64,000 nucleotides of DNA from Arthrobacter luteolus NBRC 107841. GTDB lineage: Bacteria; Actinomycetota; Actinomycetes; Actinomycetales; Micrococcaceae. The notes under the pieces are model-generated. The model worked only from the letters and a program-made list of their open reading frames with translations. It had not been told where the DNA came from and searched no databases. The stretch is taken from assembly GCF_001552075.1 (NCBI RefSeq), contig NZ_BCQM01000004.1, positions 286,263-350,262 on the forward strand, given 5' to 3'. Positions 31,751 to 39,560 of the stretch are shown piece by piece; position 1 is the first letter of the stretch, and each line of letters starts with the position of its first letter. Both the position numbers and the translations under genes were made by a program.

Positions 31751-32065
31751 AAGGTCCCGGCTGGCCAGGAACTGAATTTCCTGCAGCATCCTGTTTTCCT
31801 GCGGCATCATAATTTCCTGCAGCCATGCCCTGCAGCCGTGTCCGCTGCAGCTATTGCAGTGCGGTGATGCCCGCGCCGGTCCGGCGCTGCCCAAACCCCG
31901 GCCGTTAAAGCCAAACCCCGGCATCCATTGGGGTGGATACCGGGGCGGCGAGCCACGTGCGTTCCGCGGACGGGCGGTCAGCACTGCACATGCAACTGTG
32001 CGGCTCGTCTTTGCAGTATTTTTCCTTGGGGGATACTGCGGTTTCTTTCTTGGGGAAAGACTTGG
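31742..32065. other. Non-coding interval after csrA with repeated TTTCCTGC
   Basis: No convincing gene was found. TTTCCTGC occurs at 31777, 31796 (as TTTTCCTGC) and 31813. Read on the minus strand these are GCAGGAAA units, with ACAGGATGC between them (31787-31795 region). The rest of the interval shows nothing recognisable apart from TGCAGC-type short repeats. Confidence 0.5.
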
Positions 32066-32413
32066 TTAGCTGCCCGAGCGGACCTTGCTGCCGAAGAGGC
32101 GCAGGGTGCGGCGTGCAGGAGCTGTGGTCTTGCCGCGGGAGCCGGCAACGTGCCGAACAACCTGGCCCTTGTCGTTCCGGGTGCCGTAGTAGTCCTGCAG
32201 GAGCCGGCGCTCGTGGGTGGAGCAGCGGACTCCGGGGTAGCGGTAGCCGCGGATGACCCAGTAGCCGGTCCGGTCGGTGGCACGCTTGTCATTGGCCCAT
32301 TCGGGGACGAGGCGGCGGCGGCATTCGGCGCACAGGGCTGCAACATGGTTGTCCCGCTGGGTGTCCGTGTAGCGCTTGACCAGGACTTCGGTGTCTGCGT
32401 TCCAGCTGTTCAT
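32066..32413 (-). CDS. Small basic CxxC protein of unknown function
   Basis: The 115-aa product is basic and contains CAECRRRLVPEWANDKRATD and later RYPGVRCSTHERRL. The C-x-x-C and C-x-x-H pairs about 38 residues apart could bind zinc. I do not recognise the family. ATG 32413 has GGGGGAA directly upstream. A longer frame upstream exists but has no better start. The gene is alone on this strand, with a 23-base palindrome 72 bases before the start. Confidence 0.6.
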   Translation of the reverse strand: MNSWNADTEVLVKRYTDTQRDNHVAALCAECRRRLVPEWANDKRATDRTGYWVIRGYRYPGVRCSTHERRLLQDYYGTRNDKGQVVRHVAGSRGKTTAPARRTLRLFGSKVRSGS

Positions 32414-32484
32414 GTTTCCCCCAATGTCGTCTCGATCCGTGTGGACTTCTTCGGACCTTTTTGCCTGATGGGTAGGACGATACA

Positions 32485-32507
32485 GAGCGTTGCCTAGGCA
32501 AACGCTC
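32485..32507. promoter_or_regulatory. 23-base palindrome (operator candidate)
   Basis: GAGCGTT, GCCTAGGC, one extra A, AACGCTC form a nearly perfect palindrome in the interval upstream of the CxxC gene. Its symmetry suits a dimeric repressor. No T-tract is present and no regulator gene is adjacent. Confidence 0.5.
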
Positions 32508-32589
32508 AAGTTCGACCCGCGGTTAACGCAATGTTTCCGCAAGAATTTCTTGTGGAATTCTTGAGCTTAAGCCGGGGTGTTCTGCCAGC

Positions 32590-32627
32590 GAAAAAGCGGC
32601 GGCTGCCCTGCCGGGCGGCCGCCGCTT
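32590..32627 (-). terminator. Intrinsic terminator of the aldehyde dehydrogenase gene
   Basis: AAGCGGCGGC (32594-32603) pairs with GCCGCCGCTT (32618-32627), with an inner GCCC/GGGC pairing. On the minus strand the stem is followed by TTTTT. It lies 20 bases after the dehydrogenase stop. Confidence 0.85.
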
Positions 32628-32646
32628 ATCCACTGCTGCGGGAAGG

Positions 32647-34104
32647 CTAGAACGGGTAGGAAGCGATTTCCGGCCGCATGGTGAGCCACTGGATTTCCGT
32701 GAAGGATTCCATGTTCGCCGCGGCACCGCCGACGCGGCCGCCGTTGCCGGAATCCTTGACACCGCCGAAGGGGGCGTTGGATTCGTCGTTCACTGTCTGT
32801 TCGTTGATGTGGACCTTGCCGGATTCGACGCGGTCGGCGATTGCCATCGCCATTCCGACGTCGCCGAGGATGGACAGGGAGAGTCCATAGTCGCTGGCGT
32901 TGGCCAGTTCCACAGCCTCATCGATGCTGGAGAACTTCATGACCGGTGCCACGGGACCGAAGATCTCCTGGGTCCAGGCCGGGTTGTCCGGGGTGACATC
33001 GGCGAGCACGGTGGGCCGGTAGAAGAGCGCTTCGCTGGTTCCACCAGCGGTGAGGCGGGCGCCGGCAGCGACGGCGTCCTGCACAATGCCGTTGATCTTC
33101 TTGAGCTGGTTTTCGTCGATGATGGGGCCCAGCGCGGCCTGGCCTCCGGCCGGGTCTCCCACCGGAAGGTGCTCGGCCTTCTCGGTGAGGGCAGCTACAT
33201 ATTCGTCGTAGATATCCTCGTGGACAATATGGCGCCCCGTGGTCATGCAGATCTGTCCCTGATGCATAAAGGAACCGAAAGCTGCCGCCGACGCGGCCTT
33301 CGCCAGGTCCGCTCCGGGCAGCACGATCATGGCGTTGTTGCCGCCAAGCTCCAGATGGGCGCGCTTGAGCAGGCGGCCGGCGGTCTCGCCGATCTTGCGT
33401 CCGGCGCCGGTGGATCCGGTGAACGCGATGACCCTGACCTCGGGGGCCTCAACAACCGCGGCACCGATCTCAGCTCCGCCGGGGAGCAGCGACAGCAGGC
33501 CGGCTGGCAGGCCGGCCTCCTCGAAGACGCGCATCAGGGCGACACCGCCGCAGACAGCCGTGCGGGGGTCCGGCTTCAGCAGCACGGCGTTCCCCAGGGC
33601 AAGGGCCGGAGCGACTGCCCGGATGGAAAGGATCAGCGGAAAGTTGAACGGCGCGATGACAGAGACGACGCCGGCGGGCCGGCGCCGCGACAGCGACCAG
33701 CGGTTGGAGTTGCTGGTCAGCACTTCGCCGGCCGGCAGGGCGGGAAGGGCGGAAGCGTCGTAGCATTCGTTGGCGGCACTGTGCGTTTCAAGAGCGGCTT
33801 TCGCCGGAATGCTGCCCGCTTCGCGGGTAATCCAGGTGCCGATTTCCTCGGCGTGCTCTTCCCACAGGAGACCTGCCCGGCGCAGTACGGCTGCGCGTTC
33901 CTCAGGCCGGCGGGCAGCCCATTCCTTCTGGGCTTCCGCCGCAGTGCGGGCTGCGGACAGGACGTCTTCCACGGAGGCCACGCCGTAGCTTCCCAGCTTG
34001 TTCCCGGTGGCCGGTTCCAGCGCGTCTGAAGTACCCGCACCGCCTTCGCGCCAGCCGTTTACGTAAATCTTGCCTGTCCAGATGGACGGGTCGAGCAAAG
34101 CCAT
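32647..34104 (-). CDS. Aldehyde dehydrogenase, benzaldehyde/vanillin type
   Basis: This 485-aa NAD(P)-dependent dehydrogenase has the ALDH features in order: VSVIAPFNFPLILSIRAVAP, LKPDPRTAVCGG, FTGSTGAGRKIGE, ELGGNNAMIVL with the active-site Glu, and the catalytic Cys in MHQGQICMTTGRHIVHE, then EIFGPVAPV and NAPFGGVKDSGNG. GQICM-TGRHIVHE and the ending FTEIQWLTM resemble benzaldehyde and vanillin dehydrogenases; the true substrate is unknown. I chose the ATG at 34104 over 34110 because GCGAGG is then seven bases upstream. It stands alone with its own terminator. Confidence 0.9.
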   Translation of the reverse strand: MALLDPSIWTGKIYVNGWREGGAGTSDALEPATGNKLGSYGVASVEDVLSAARTAAEAQKEWAARRPEERAAVLRRAGLLWEEHAEEIGTWITREAGSIPAKAALETHSAANECYDASALPALPAGEVLTSNSNRWSLSRRRPAGVVSVIAPFNFPLILSIRAVAPALALGNAVLLKPDPRTAVCGGVALMRVFEEAGLPAGLLSLLPGGAEIGAAVVEAPEVRVIAFTGSTGAGRKIGETAGRLLKRAHLELGGNNAMIVLPGADLAKAASAAAFGSFMHQGQICMTTGRHIVHEDIYDEYVAALTEKAEHLPVGDPAGGQAALGPIIDENQLKKINGIVQDAVAAGARLTAGGTSEALFYRPTVLADVTPDNPAWTQEIFGPVAPVMKFSSIDEAVELANASDYGLSLSILGDVGMAMAIADRVESGKVHINEQTVNDESNAPFGGVKDSGNGGRVGGAAANMESFTEIQWLTMRPEIASYPF

Positions 34105-34536
34105 GGTCATCCTCGCTGTTGGTGTTACCTAGGCCATTGATTATCCCACCCTGCCAGTGTCCGGGCACACACGGGGGTGCGGCCGGGGCCCCAAGGTGGT
34201 GGACCGCACTGGGTCTGCTGGGGGACAGCGGGCTACCTGATTTTCGAATGAACTTACGGGTTTTTGAGCCGAAACTACTTGGTTCCGGCTGGCGCTGGCT
34301 CATCGGACGGCATGTTTCCCCAGGTGGTGGCGTGAGAACACCTTGCTGCCTGCCGCACCGGAGCGTTGACAAATCTGCGTTCCGAGGGTTGGCTGTCCCC
34401 AGCCGGGGGCGGGCCTGAAGTCCGCAGAAGACCCGTAAGCGGGCCTGCCACCACATCGTTGGCCCGGACTACTGCACGGAACCAGCCAGGAAATATGCCC
34501 GATACGTGAAGCCCGATACGTGAAGAGAGCAGCACC
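34105..34536. other. Divergent intergenic region
   Basis: These 432 bases separate the leftward dehydrogenase and the rightward hydrolase and must hold both promoters. The only clear structure is a 14-base tandem duplication of GCCCGATACGTGAA (34497-34510 and 34511-34524) just before the hydrolase start. Open frames here lack coding character. Confidence 0.5.
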
Positions 34537-35484
34537 ATGATCCACCGCTCTGCCAGCCATGTCTTGGAGGTCCCCGGAGCCCGCATCGCCTACGACGTCG
34601 CGGAGGTCAGGAAGAGCGTGGAACCGCCGCTGCTGCTGTTCGGCTCACCAATCGATGCAAGCGGTTTCAGCGCGCTGGCCGCCCGGTTCACCGACCGCAC
34701 CACCGTCACCTATGACCCCCGGGGCACGGGACGGAGTGAATCCTCCGATGGAGAGTATTCACCGGAGCTGCACGCCCAGGATCTCCAGGCGCTGGCCGCG
34801 GAGCTCGGCAGTACACAGGTGGATATGTTCGCCAGCAGCGGGGGAGCGGTCAATGCGCTGGCCTTCGCCGCAAAGGCGGGGGACCTGGTTCGGATCCTCG
34901 TAGTGCACGAACCCCCGCTGGCCCGAATCCTCCCGGACCAGGAGGCGGCCGTCGCCGGCATCGAAGCGATACTGCAGACCTATCAGGAGCACGGCCGGGG
35001 CGCGGCCATGGCTCGGTTCATGGCATATGCGGGCTGGCAAGGGGAGTTTCCGGCCGGTACCGGGCAATCCGAGTCCGGCCTAGCGGACGCCGGCGGCGGC
35101 GCTGGCACGGAAACCGACGACGGCGCTGGCCCGGAAACCGACGACGGCGCTGGCCCGGAAACCGACGACGGCGCTGGCCCGGAAACCGACGACGGCACCA
35201 GAGACGATCCACTGTTCGGCCGGAACCTGCGGACCTGCACGCTTTTTCAGCCGGACTTCGACGGGCTCCGGGACGGTCCGGCGAGCATTGTCGTGGGGAT
35301 GGGGGAGGCCTCTGCCGGAACGATGGCGGCGCGCGCCGCTGCTGTCACCGCTGACCGGCTGGGGACGCTGCCGGTGACTTTCCCGGGCGGGCACGGGGGT
35401 TTCCTGGGGCCGGAATTTGGGCCGGGAGCCGGTGACCCTGAAGCGTTTGCCGGGGTGCTGCGCCAGGTGCTGGACGGCTGGTAG
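34537..35484 (+). CDS. Alpha/beta hydrolase with internal tandem repeat
   Basis: This 315-aa protein has the alpha/beta-hydrolase order: YDPRGTGRS near residue 65, the nucleophile elbow VDMFASSGGAVNALAF, LVVHEPPLARIL, and a final His in FPGGHGGFLG. It resembles actinobacterial hydrolases of unknown substrate. In the lid region (residues about 188-219), four copies of an eight-residue Gly-Ala-Gly-Pro-Glu-Thr-Asp-Asp unit occur, giving an acidic flexible insert. The GxSxG motif is present as AxSxG (ASSGG). GAGAG is the likely ribosome-binding site. Confidence 0.82.
   Translation: MIHRSASHVLEVPGARIAYDVAEVRKSVEPPLLLFGSPIDASGFSALAARFTDRTTVTYDPRGTGRSESSDGEYSPELHAQDLQALAAELGSTQVDMFASSGGAVNALAFAAKAGDLVRILVVHEPPLARILPDQEAAVAGIEAILQTYQEHGRGAAMARFMAYAGWQGEFPAGTGQSESGLADAGGGAGTETDDGAGPETDDGAGPETDDGAGPETDDGTRDDPLFGRNLRTCTLFQPDFDGLRDGPASIVVGMGEASAGTMAARAAAVTADRLGTLPVTFPGGHGGFLGPEFGPGAGDPEAFAGVLRQVLDGW
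35098..35193 (+). repeat. 24-bp in-frame tandem repeat, four copies
   Basis: Four consecutive 24-base units (35098, 35122, 35146, 35170) of the form GGCGCTGGC-CCGGAAACC-GACGAC. Copies 2 to 4 are identical; copy 1 differs by C to A, changing Pro to Thr. The period is a multiple of three, so copy-number change would keep the hydrolase in frame. Confidence 0.95.
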
Positions 35485-35708
35485 TTCGTCGAGCGGGCCC
35501 GGCGGCGCCTGAGGGCGGCGCCGAGCTGGCGGAAGATTCCGATGAGGCCAAACACCACGGGCATAACGGCGATGATCCCCGCCACCGGATCGCTGAGCAT
35601 CAGCAGGATGCCTACCCCGAAAAAGATGTGGAGGCAGTACCCGGCTGCCCGTACGGATTCGGGGCGCCTCCGGACGGCGGTGGTGAGGGTGGTGATGATT
35701 GCTCCCAA
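35247..35708 (-). CDS. Possible small membrane protein overlapping the hydrolase 3' end
   Basis: The frame encodes up to 153 aa. Residues about 22-60 form a hydrophobic pair of helices (HIFFGVGILLMLSDPVAGII, AVMPVVFGLIGIF) followed by a basic stretch (RRRRARS). This part lies outside the hydrolase gene and looks real. The last about 80 residues run antisense to the hydrolase end and are low-complexity, so the overlap may be accidental read-on. The start (TTG 35708 or a later ATG) is unsure. Confidence 0.4.
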   Translation of the reverse strand: MGAIITTLTTAVRRRPESVRAAGYCLHIFFGVGILLMLSDPVAGIIAVMPVVFGLIGIFRQLGAALRRRRARSTNYQPSSTWRSTPANASGSPAPGPNSGPRKPPCPPGKVTGSVPSRSAVTAAARAAIVPAEASPIPTTMLAGPSRSPSKSG

Positions 35709-35731
35709 ATGTTGCCGGGCTCCTGCTGCAG

Positions 35732-35766
35732 CGAAGCCCCCGGAACCATGGGCTCCGGGGGCTTCG
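35732..35766 (-). terminator. Hairpin downstream of tRNA-Thr
   Basis: CGAAGCCCCCGGA (35732-35744) is complementary to 35754-35766 with a nine-base loop. It lies seven bases beyond the tRNA 3' end on the minus strand. No T-tract, so probably a factor-assisted or processing structure. Confidence 0.65.
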
Positions 35767-35772
35767 ATAGGG

Positions 35773-35845
35773 AGCCTCCTGCCAGAATCGAACTGGCGAC
35801 CTTCTCATTACGAGTGAGACGCTCTACCAACTGAGCTAAGGAGGC
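35773..35845 (-). tRNA. tRNA-Thr (anticodon CGT)
   Basis: The 73-base minus-strand sequence folds as a cloverleaf: acceptor GCCTCCT/AGGAGGC, D-arm GCTC with loop AGTTGGTAGA, anticodon stem TCTCA/TGAGA with loop CTCGTAA (anticodon CGT, decoding ACG), and T-arm GCCAG-TTCGATT-CTGGC. The 3' CCA is not encoded. No duplication typical of an integration site was seen next to it. Confidence 0.96.
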
Positions 35846-36010
35846 GGGCTTCCTCTGCACCGGGCTACCGGCCAGAATCCACAAGGAATAACTTTATACG
35901 CCGGGAGACCCCGGGTCAAAAGCGCCGCTGGGAAGCACATGCGCCCCAGCGGCACCGGGCCAGTTTCAGGGGCAGATCCACGAATGGATTCCCGGAATCA
36001 CGAACGGAAC

Positions 36011-37582
36011 CTAGGAACAGACCAAACCGTCCTCCGGCACTGTCCCCTCAATGAAGTAATTGTCCACAGCATCGGCGATGCACTGGTTTCCGCGGCCGTA
36101 CGCGGTGTGGCCCTCAGCCTCCCAGGTGAGGAGGACAGCCGAGTCCAGCTGGTCTGCCAGTGCCTGCGACCACTCGTAAGGGGTGGCGGGGTCTCCGGTG
36201 GTGCCGATGACCAGCAGCGGGGCAGCGCCCTCAGCGGTAATCCGGTGCGGTTCGTTGACCGGGGCGTGCGGCCATGCCTCGCAGGTCAGGCCGCCGTAGG
36301 CAAGGAACCGGCCCAGCGTCGGAGAGGCTTCTTCAAGTTCCTCGGCATCAAGGGCCATTGCCCCGCGGTCGGTTTCCATCGGGTAGTCGAGGCAGTTCAC
36401 AGCGCTGAACACTTCGGAGGAGTTGGAGGCGTAAGTGCCGTCCTCGTTCCGCTCCGCGCCGAGGTCCGCGAGCATCAGCATGGTCGTGGGGTCGCCGCGG
36501 AGTGCAGAGCTGAGGGCCTGGGTCAGCGCCGGCCAGTTGGCGTCGTTGTACAGGGGAAGGATGAACCCGCTGACGAATGTCGAGGCGTTGACCAGCCGGC
36601 CGTCCGCCGCGGTCAGGGGGCTCGCTTCAACGGAGCTGATGAGATCGCGGATGGTCTGCACCCCGTCGTCGACGCTGCCGTCGAGCGGACAGTTGGTGGA
36701 GGACTGGCAGTCTTCGACGTAGGACCGGATGGCCGTTTCGAAGGCGCGGGCCTGGCCCAGGGTGATCTCTTCATTGCTGGCGGAGGGATCGATTCCGCCG
36801 TCCAGCACCATCCGCCCAACGTTCTCCGGGAACAGCTCTGCATAGGTCGCGCCCAGGAATGTGCCGTAGGAGAAGCCCAGATAGTTCAGTTTCGGATCAT
36901 TGGCGACGGCGCGGAGGATGTCCATGTCCCGTGCGGCGCTTTCGGTGTCCACGAAGCCCAGGAGGTCTCCGGATTCCTTGGCGCACTGTTCGGCGTAGGT
37001 CCGGGCGCTTTCCCGGGCTTCCTCGAAACCGGCATCCGTGGACGGATCGATCGTTTCTGCCCGTGCTTCATCGAGTTCTGCATCGCTCAGGCAGTCCACC
37101 GGGGTGGAACGGCCCACGCCGCGCGGATCGAAGCCCAGCACGTTGAAGCTGCCGCGCAGCCGGTCGGTGGTGACCCCTTCCAGGGATTCCAGCACCGTGT
37201 CATAGCCCGAGCCGCCGGGTCCGCCCGGGTTCAGCAGGATGGTCCCTTCCGGTGTGCCGCCGGATTCGGCCAGGATCACTTCGAGTCCGATGCTGCTGCC
37301 GCCGGGATCGGAGTAGTCCATGGGCACCTCAACGCTGGCGCAGAGGAAGTCCTCTTCGCAGGGTTCCCACACGACTTCCTGCGTGTAGTACGCCTCAAGT
37401 TCCGCAGGGACATCGCCAATGACCTCCGGTGCCGCGGACTGTGTGCCTTCCTCCGGACCGTGCGAATCGTCCGGTGTGCAGGCAACCAGCGAGGCCAGTA
37501 CGACGGCGGCGGAGCCGGCGGCTGCCGCGGCGCGGCGCAGGGTGCGGACGTAAGTCCGGGGGCGGCGTCGTACTGGGGGCAT
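36011..37582 (-). CDS. Secreted TAP-like alpha/beta hydrolase (lipoprotein)
   Basis: The 523-aa product starts with a basic stretch and hydrophobic segment ending VVLASLVAC, a lipobox, so it is probably a membrane-anchored exported lipoprotein. The mature part is an actinobacterial tripeptidyl-aminopeptidase-like hydrolase: LNPGGPGGSGYD (oxyanion loop), FDPRGVGRSTP, nucleophile GFSYGTFLG, late Asp in TTGDPATPYEW and His in EAEGHTAYG, and the C-terminal TAP domain. ATG 37582 is preferred because CAGGAG precedes it; an earlier GTG (37636) overlaps holB but lacks a ribosome-binding site. It follows tmk-holB in the same direction. The substrate is unknown. Confidence 0.9.
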   Translation of the reverse strand: MPPVRRRPRTYVRTLRRAAAAAGSAAVVLASLVACTPDDSHGPEEGTQSAAPEVIGDVPAELEAYYTQEVVWEPCEEDFLCASVEVPMDYSDPGGSSIGLEVILAESGGTPEGTILLNPGGPGGSGYDTVLESLEGVTTDRLRGSFNVLGFDPRGVGRSTPVDCLSDAELDEARAETIDPSTDAGFEEARESARTYAEQCAKESGDLLGFVDTESAARDMDILRAVANDPKLNYLGFSYGTFLGATYAELFPENVGRMVLDGGIDPSASNEEITLGQARAFETAIRSYVEDCQSSTNCPLDGSVDDGVQTIRDLISSVEASPLTAADGRLVNASTFVSGFILPLYNDANWPALTQALSSALRGDPTTMLMLADLGAERNEDGTYASNSSEVFSAVNCLDYPMETDRGAMALDAEELEEASPTLGRFLAYGGLTCEAWPHAPVNEPHRITAEGAAPLLVIGTTGDPATPYEWSQALADQLDSAVLLTWEAEGHTAYGRGNQCIADAVDNYFIEGTVPEDGLVCS

Positions 37583-37632
37583 TGGTGCGGCTCCTGAGTC
37601 CATAGGGGTTCTGGCGCTGTGGCGGGGGTGAA

Positions 37633-38775
37633 TCACAAAAGGCTGACTGCCATCGCTTCGATGGCGAGCAGCGGGGCGACGTTGGTGGTGACCAAGCGGC
37701 GCCGGACTGCGTTGATTTCCTCCATGCGCGCCAGGGTCGCTTCGGCCGTGCCGCGCGCGGCGAAGGCCTCAAGCTCGGGGCGGAGCGCCTCATTGACCAG
37801 ATCGGTTCCGGAATCCAGCTGAAGCACCAGGGCATCGCGGTAGAAAGACAGCAGATCCGTCAGTGCCCGGTCGAAGTAGTCGTTCTTGGACCGCTTGGCC
37901 CGGCGCAGCTGGTCATCTTCCAGCCGTTTGACCTGGCTGCGCATGGACGGCGGCAGGGTGCCGGTCTCCGGTGCGCCGAGCGACGCCAGCAGGGCGGCCT
38001 TCTCCTCGGCGTTCCGCTGTTCAAAGGAGCTGGTGGCTTCCGCCTCGGCCAGGGCCACCAGGTCCGCGGCCACCTTCATGGCACCCGAAACGCTGCGCAG
38101 GGACAGGGGAAGGCGCACGATCTTCTCCCGCCGGGCCCTGGCGCCTTCGTCGGTGGCAAGCCGCTTCGCCACACCAACGTGGCTCTGGGCAGCCCTGGCC
38201 GCTTCCTCGGCGACGGTGGGGTCGATTCCGTCGCGGCGGACCAGGAGTTCAGCGACGTCGGCCGCCGGAGGAAGCCGCAGGCCGACGGGGCGGCACCGGG
38301 ACCGGATGGTCACCAGCACATCCCCCGGGCTGGGCGCACACAACAGCCAGATGGTCCGCGGCGGCGGTTCCTCGATGGCTTTGAGGAGCACGTTGGTGCT
38401 GCGTTCCTGCATCCGGTCAGCGTCTTCAACGATCAGCACCCGCCAGCGTCCGGTGGAGGGCTTGTCCTGCGCCTTCTTCACCAGTTCCCGGGCCTCGTCA
38501 ATGCTGATGGTGACCTTCTCCGTGGTGACGGAGGAGACATCGGCATGGGAACCGGCCAGCGCGGTGCGGCAGGCGCGGCACTGCCCGCAGCCGCGTGCGG
38601 AGGGGTCCTCAGCTTCACACAGCAGGGCGGCGGCAAATGCCCTGGCAGCATTCGACCGGCCGGATCCGGGCGGGCCGGTGAACAGCCAGGCATGGGTAGG
38701 GCGTTCTTCCGCAGCCGCACGGCGCAGCTGCTCGACTACCGGCGCCTGCCCCTGCAGGTCATCCCAGACGCTCAC
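37633..38775 (-). CDS. holB: DNA polymerase III subunit delta'
   Basis: This 380-aa clamp-loader ATPase subunit has Walker A FTGPPGSGRSNAARAFA, with the usual Lys replaced by Arg as is common in delta', a four-Cys zinc module (C-EAEDPSARGCGQCRAC), VLIVEDADRMQERSTN and LLCAPSPGDVLVTIRSRCR (sensor 1 region). It starts four bases inside the end of tmk; this tmk-holB order is standard in Gram-positives. Confidence 0.93.
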   Translation of the reverse strand: MSVWDDLQGQAPVVEQLRRAAAEERPTHAWLFTGPPGSGRSNAARAFAAALLCEAEDPSARGCGQCRACRTALAGSHADVSSVTTEKVTISIDEARELVKKAQDKPSTGRWRVLIVEDADRMQERSTNVLLKAIEEPPPRTIWLLCAPSPGDVLVTIRSRCRPVGLRLPPAADVAELLVRRDGIDPTVAEEAARAAQSHVGVAKRLATDEGARARREKIVRLPLSLRSVSGAMKVAADLVALAEAEATSSFEQRNAEEKAALLASLGAPETGTLPPSMRSQVKRLEDDQLRRAKRSKNDYFDRALTDLLSFYRDALVLQLDSGTDLVNEALRPELEAFAARGTAEATLARMEEINAVRRRLVTTNVAPLLAIEAMAVSLL

Positions 38776-39413
38776 GGCAGCAGCCCGCCGATCCGGGCCA
38801 GGATTTTTCCGGCCAGCACGGGAACCGGGAGCCCGGCATCGAGCACCAGGTAACGGTCGGGGGATTCCTCTGCCAGCGTCAAAAAAGCGTTCCGGATGCT
38901 GCCGTGGAATTCGTCGGGTTCGGATTCCAGCCGGTCCTCGGCGTCAGCGGAGGCCGTTCGGCGGCTCCTGCCCGCGCCGGGATCAACATCCAGCAGCACG
39001 GTGAGGTCGGGGACCAATCCCTCCGTGGCCCATTCATTGATTCCCCGGACGGAGTCCTGGCCCAGCGCGCGTCCGGCGCCCTGGTAAGCGACGGAGGAAT
39101 CGATATAGCGATCGCAGACGACGACGTCGCCGCGTTCCAGCGCCGGCCGGATCACCTGTTGGACGTGGGCGGCGCGGGACGCCGCAAAGATCAGGGCTTC
39201 CGTGCGGGGATCAATGTCCCCGTGGCCGTGTTCCAGCACCAGCCCCCGCAGCTTCTCGCCCACCGGAGTTCCGCCGGGCTCGCGGGTGCGGACAACCCGA
39301 CGGCCGGCCTGCTCCAGGGCTTCCGTGAGCAGCGAAGCCTGTGTCGACTTGCCGGCGCCGTCGCCGCCTTCGAAGGCGATAAAGAGGCCGGTGGAAGGTT
39401 TCGAAATACTCAC
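38772..39413 (-). CDS. tmk: Thymidylate kinase
   Basis: The 213-aa product phosphorylates dTMP to dTDP. It has the P-loop FIAFEGGDGAGKSTQ, TREPGGTPVGEKLR, and DRYIDSSVAYQGAGR. An ATG at 39419 is in frame, but I prefer GTG 39413: TAGGCT (39425-39420) lies six bases before it, fitting the leaderless promoter pattern seen through this window, whereas ATG 39419 would abut the -10 box. It overlaps holB by four bases. Confidence 0.94.
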   Translation of the reverse strand: MSISKPSTGLFIAFEGGDGAGKSTQASLLTEALEQAGRRVVRTREPGGTPVGEKLRGLVLEHGHGDIDPRTEALIFAASRAAHVQQVIRPALERGDVVVCDRYIDSSVAYQGAGRALGQDSVRGINEWATEGLVPDLTVLLDVDPGAGRSRRTASADAEDRLESEPDEFHGSIRNAFLTLAEESPDRYLVLDAGLPVPVLAGKILARIGGLLP

Positions 39414-39419
39414 CCGCAT

Positions 39420-39425
39420 AGCCTA
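39420..39425 (-). promoter_or_regulatory. Putative leaderless -10 box of tmk
   Basis: TAGGCT on the minus strand with a six-base spacer (ATGCGG) before GTG 39413. No Shine-Dalgarno sequence is seen. Confidence 0.5.
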
Positions 39426-39547
39426 CCCAGTCAGGCTGGGAACACCGCGCCGGCCGCTGGCAACGGGTCCCAGGGGGTGCGCCAGGGAGCCGGGCGAAAC
39501 ATGACGGAGCATAGCGAAACGTTCGGCGGTGCGGCGCGGGGCAGGTC

Positions 39548-39553
39548 TAGGCT
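39548..39553 (+). promoter_or_regulatory. Putative leaderless -10 box of the trans-sulfuration gene
   Basis: TAGGCT, then seven bases, then ATG 39561, with no Shine-Dalgarno sequence. It faces the tmk promoter, 120 bases away. Confidence 0.5.
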
Positions 39554-39560
39554 GAAACCC

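Noticed and set aside
31568..31984. 138-codon minus-strand frame downstream of csrA
   Set aside because: It overlaps csrA antisense, has no good start signal, and looks random apart from the TTTCCTGC repeats.
35098..35193. CRISPR-like regular repeat
   Set aside because: Units are contiguous with no spacers, the period is 24, and they code in frame within a hydrolase.
35773..35845. tRNA-Thr as an integration site for a mobile element
   Set aside because: No integrase, no repeated tRNA 3' end and no foreign gene cluster were found on either side.
38904..39560. Long N-terminal extension of the PLP enzyme over tmk
   Set aside because: It is antisense to tmk; family homology and a leaderless-type start both point to ATG 39561.
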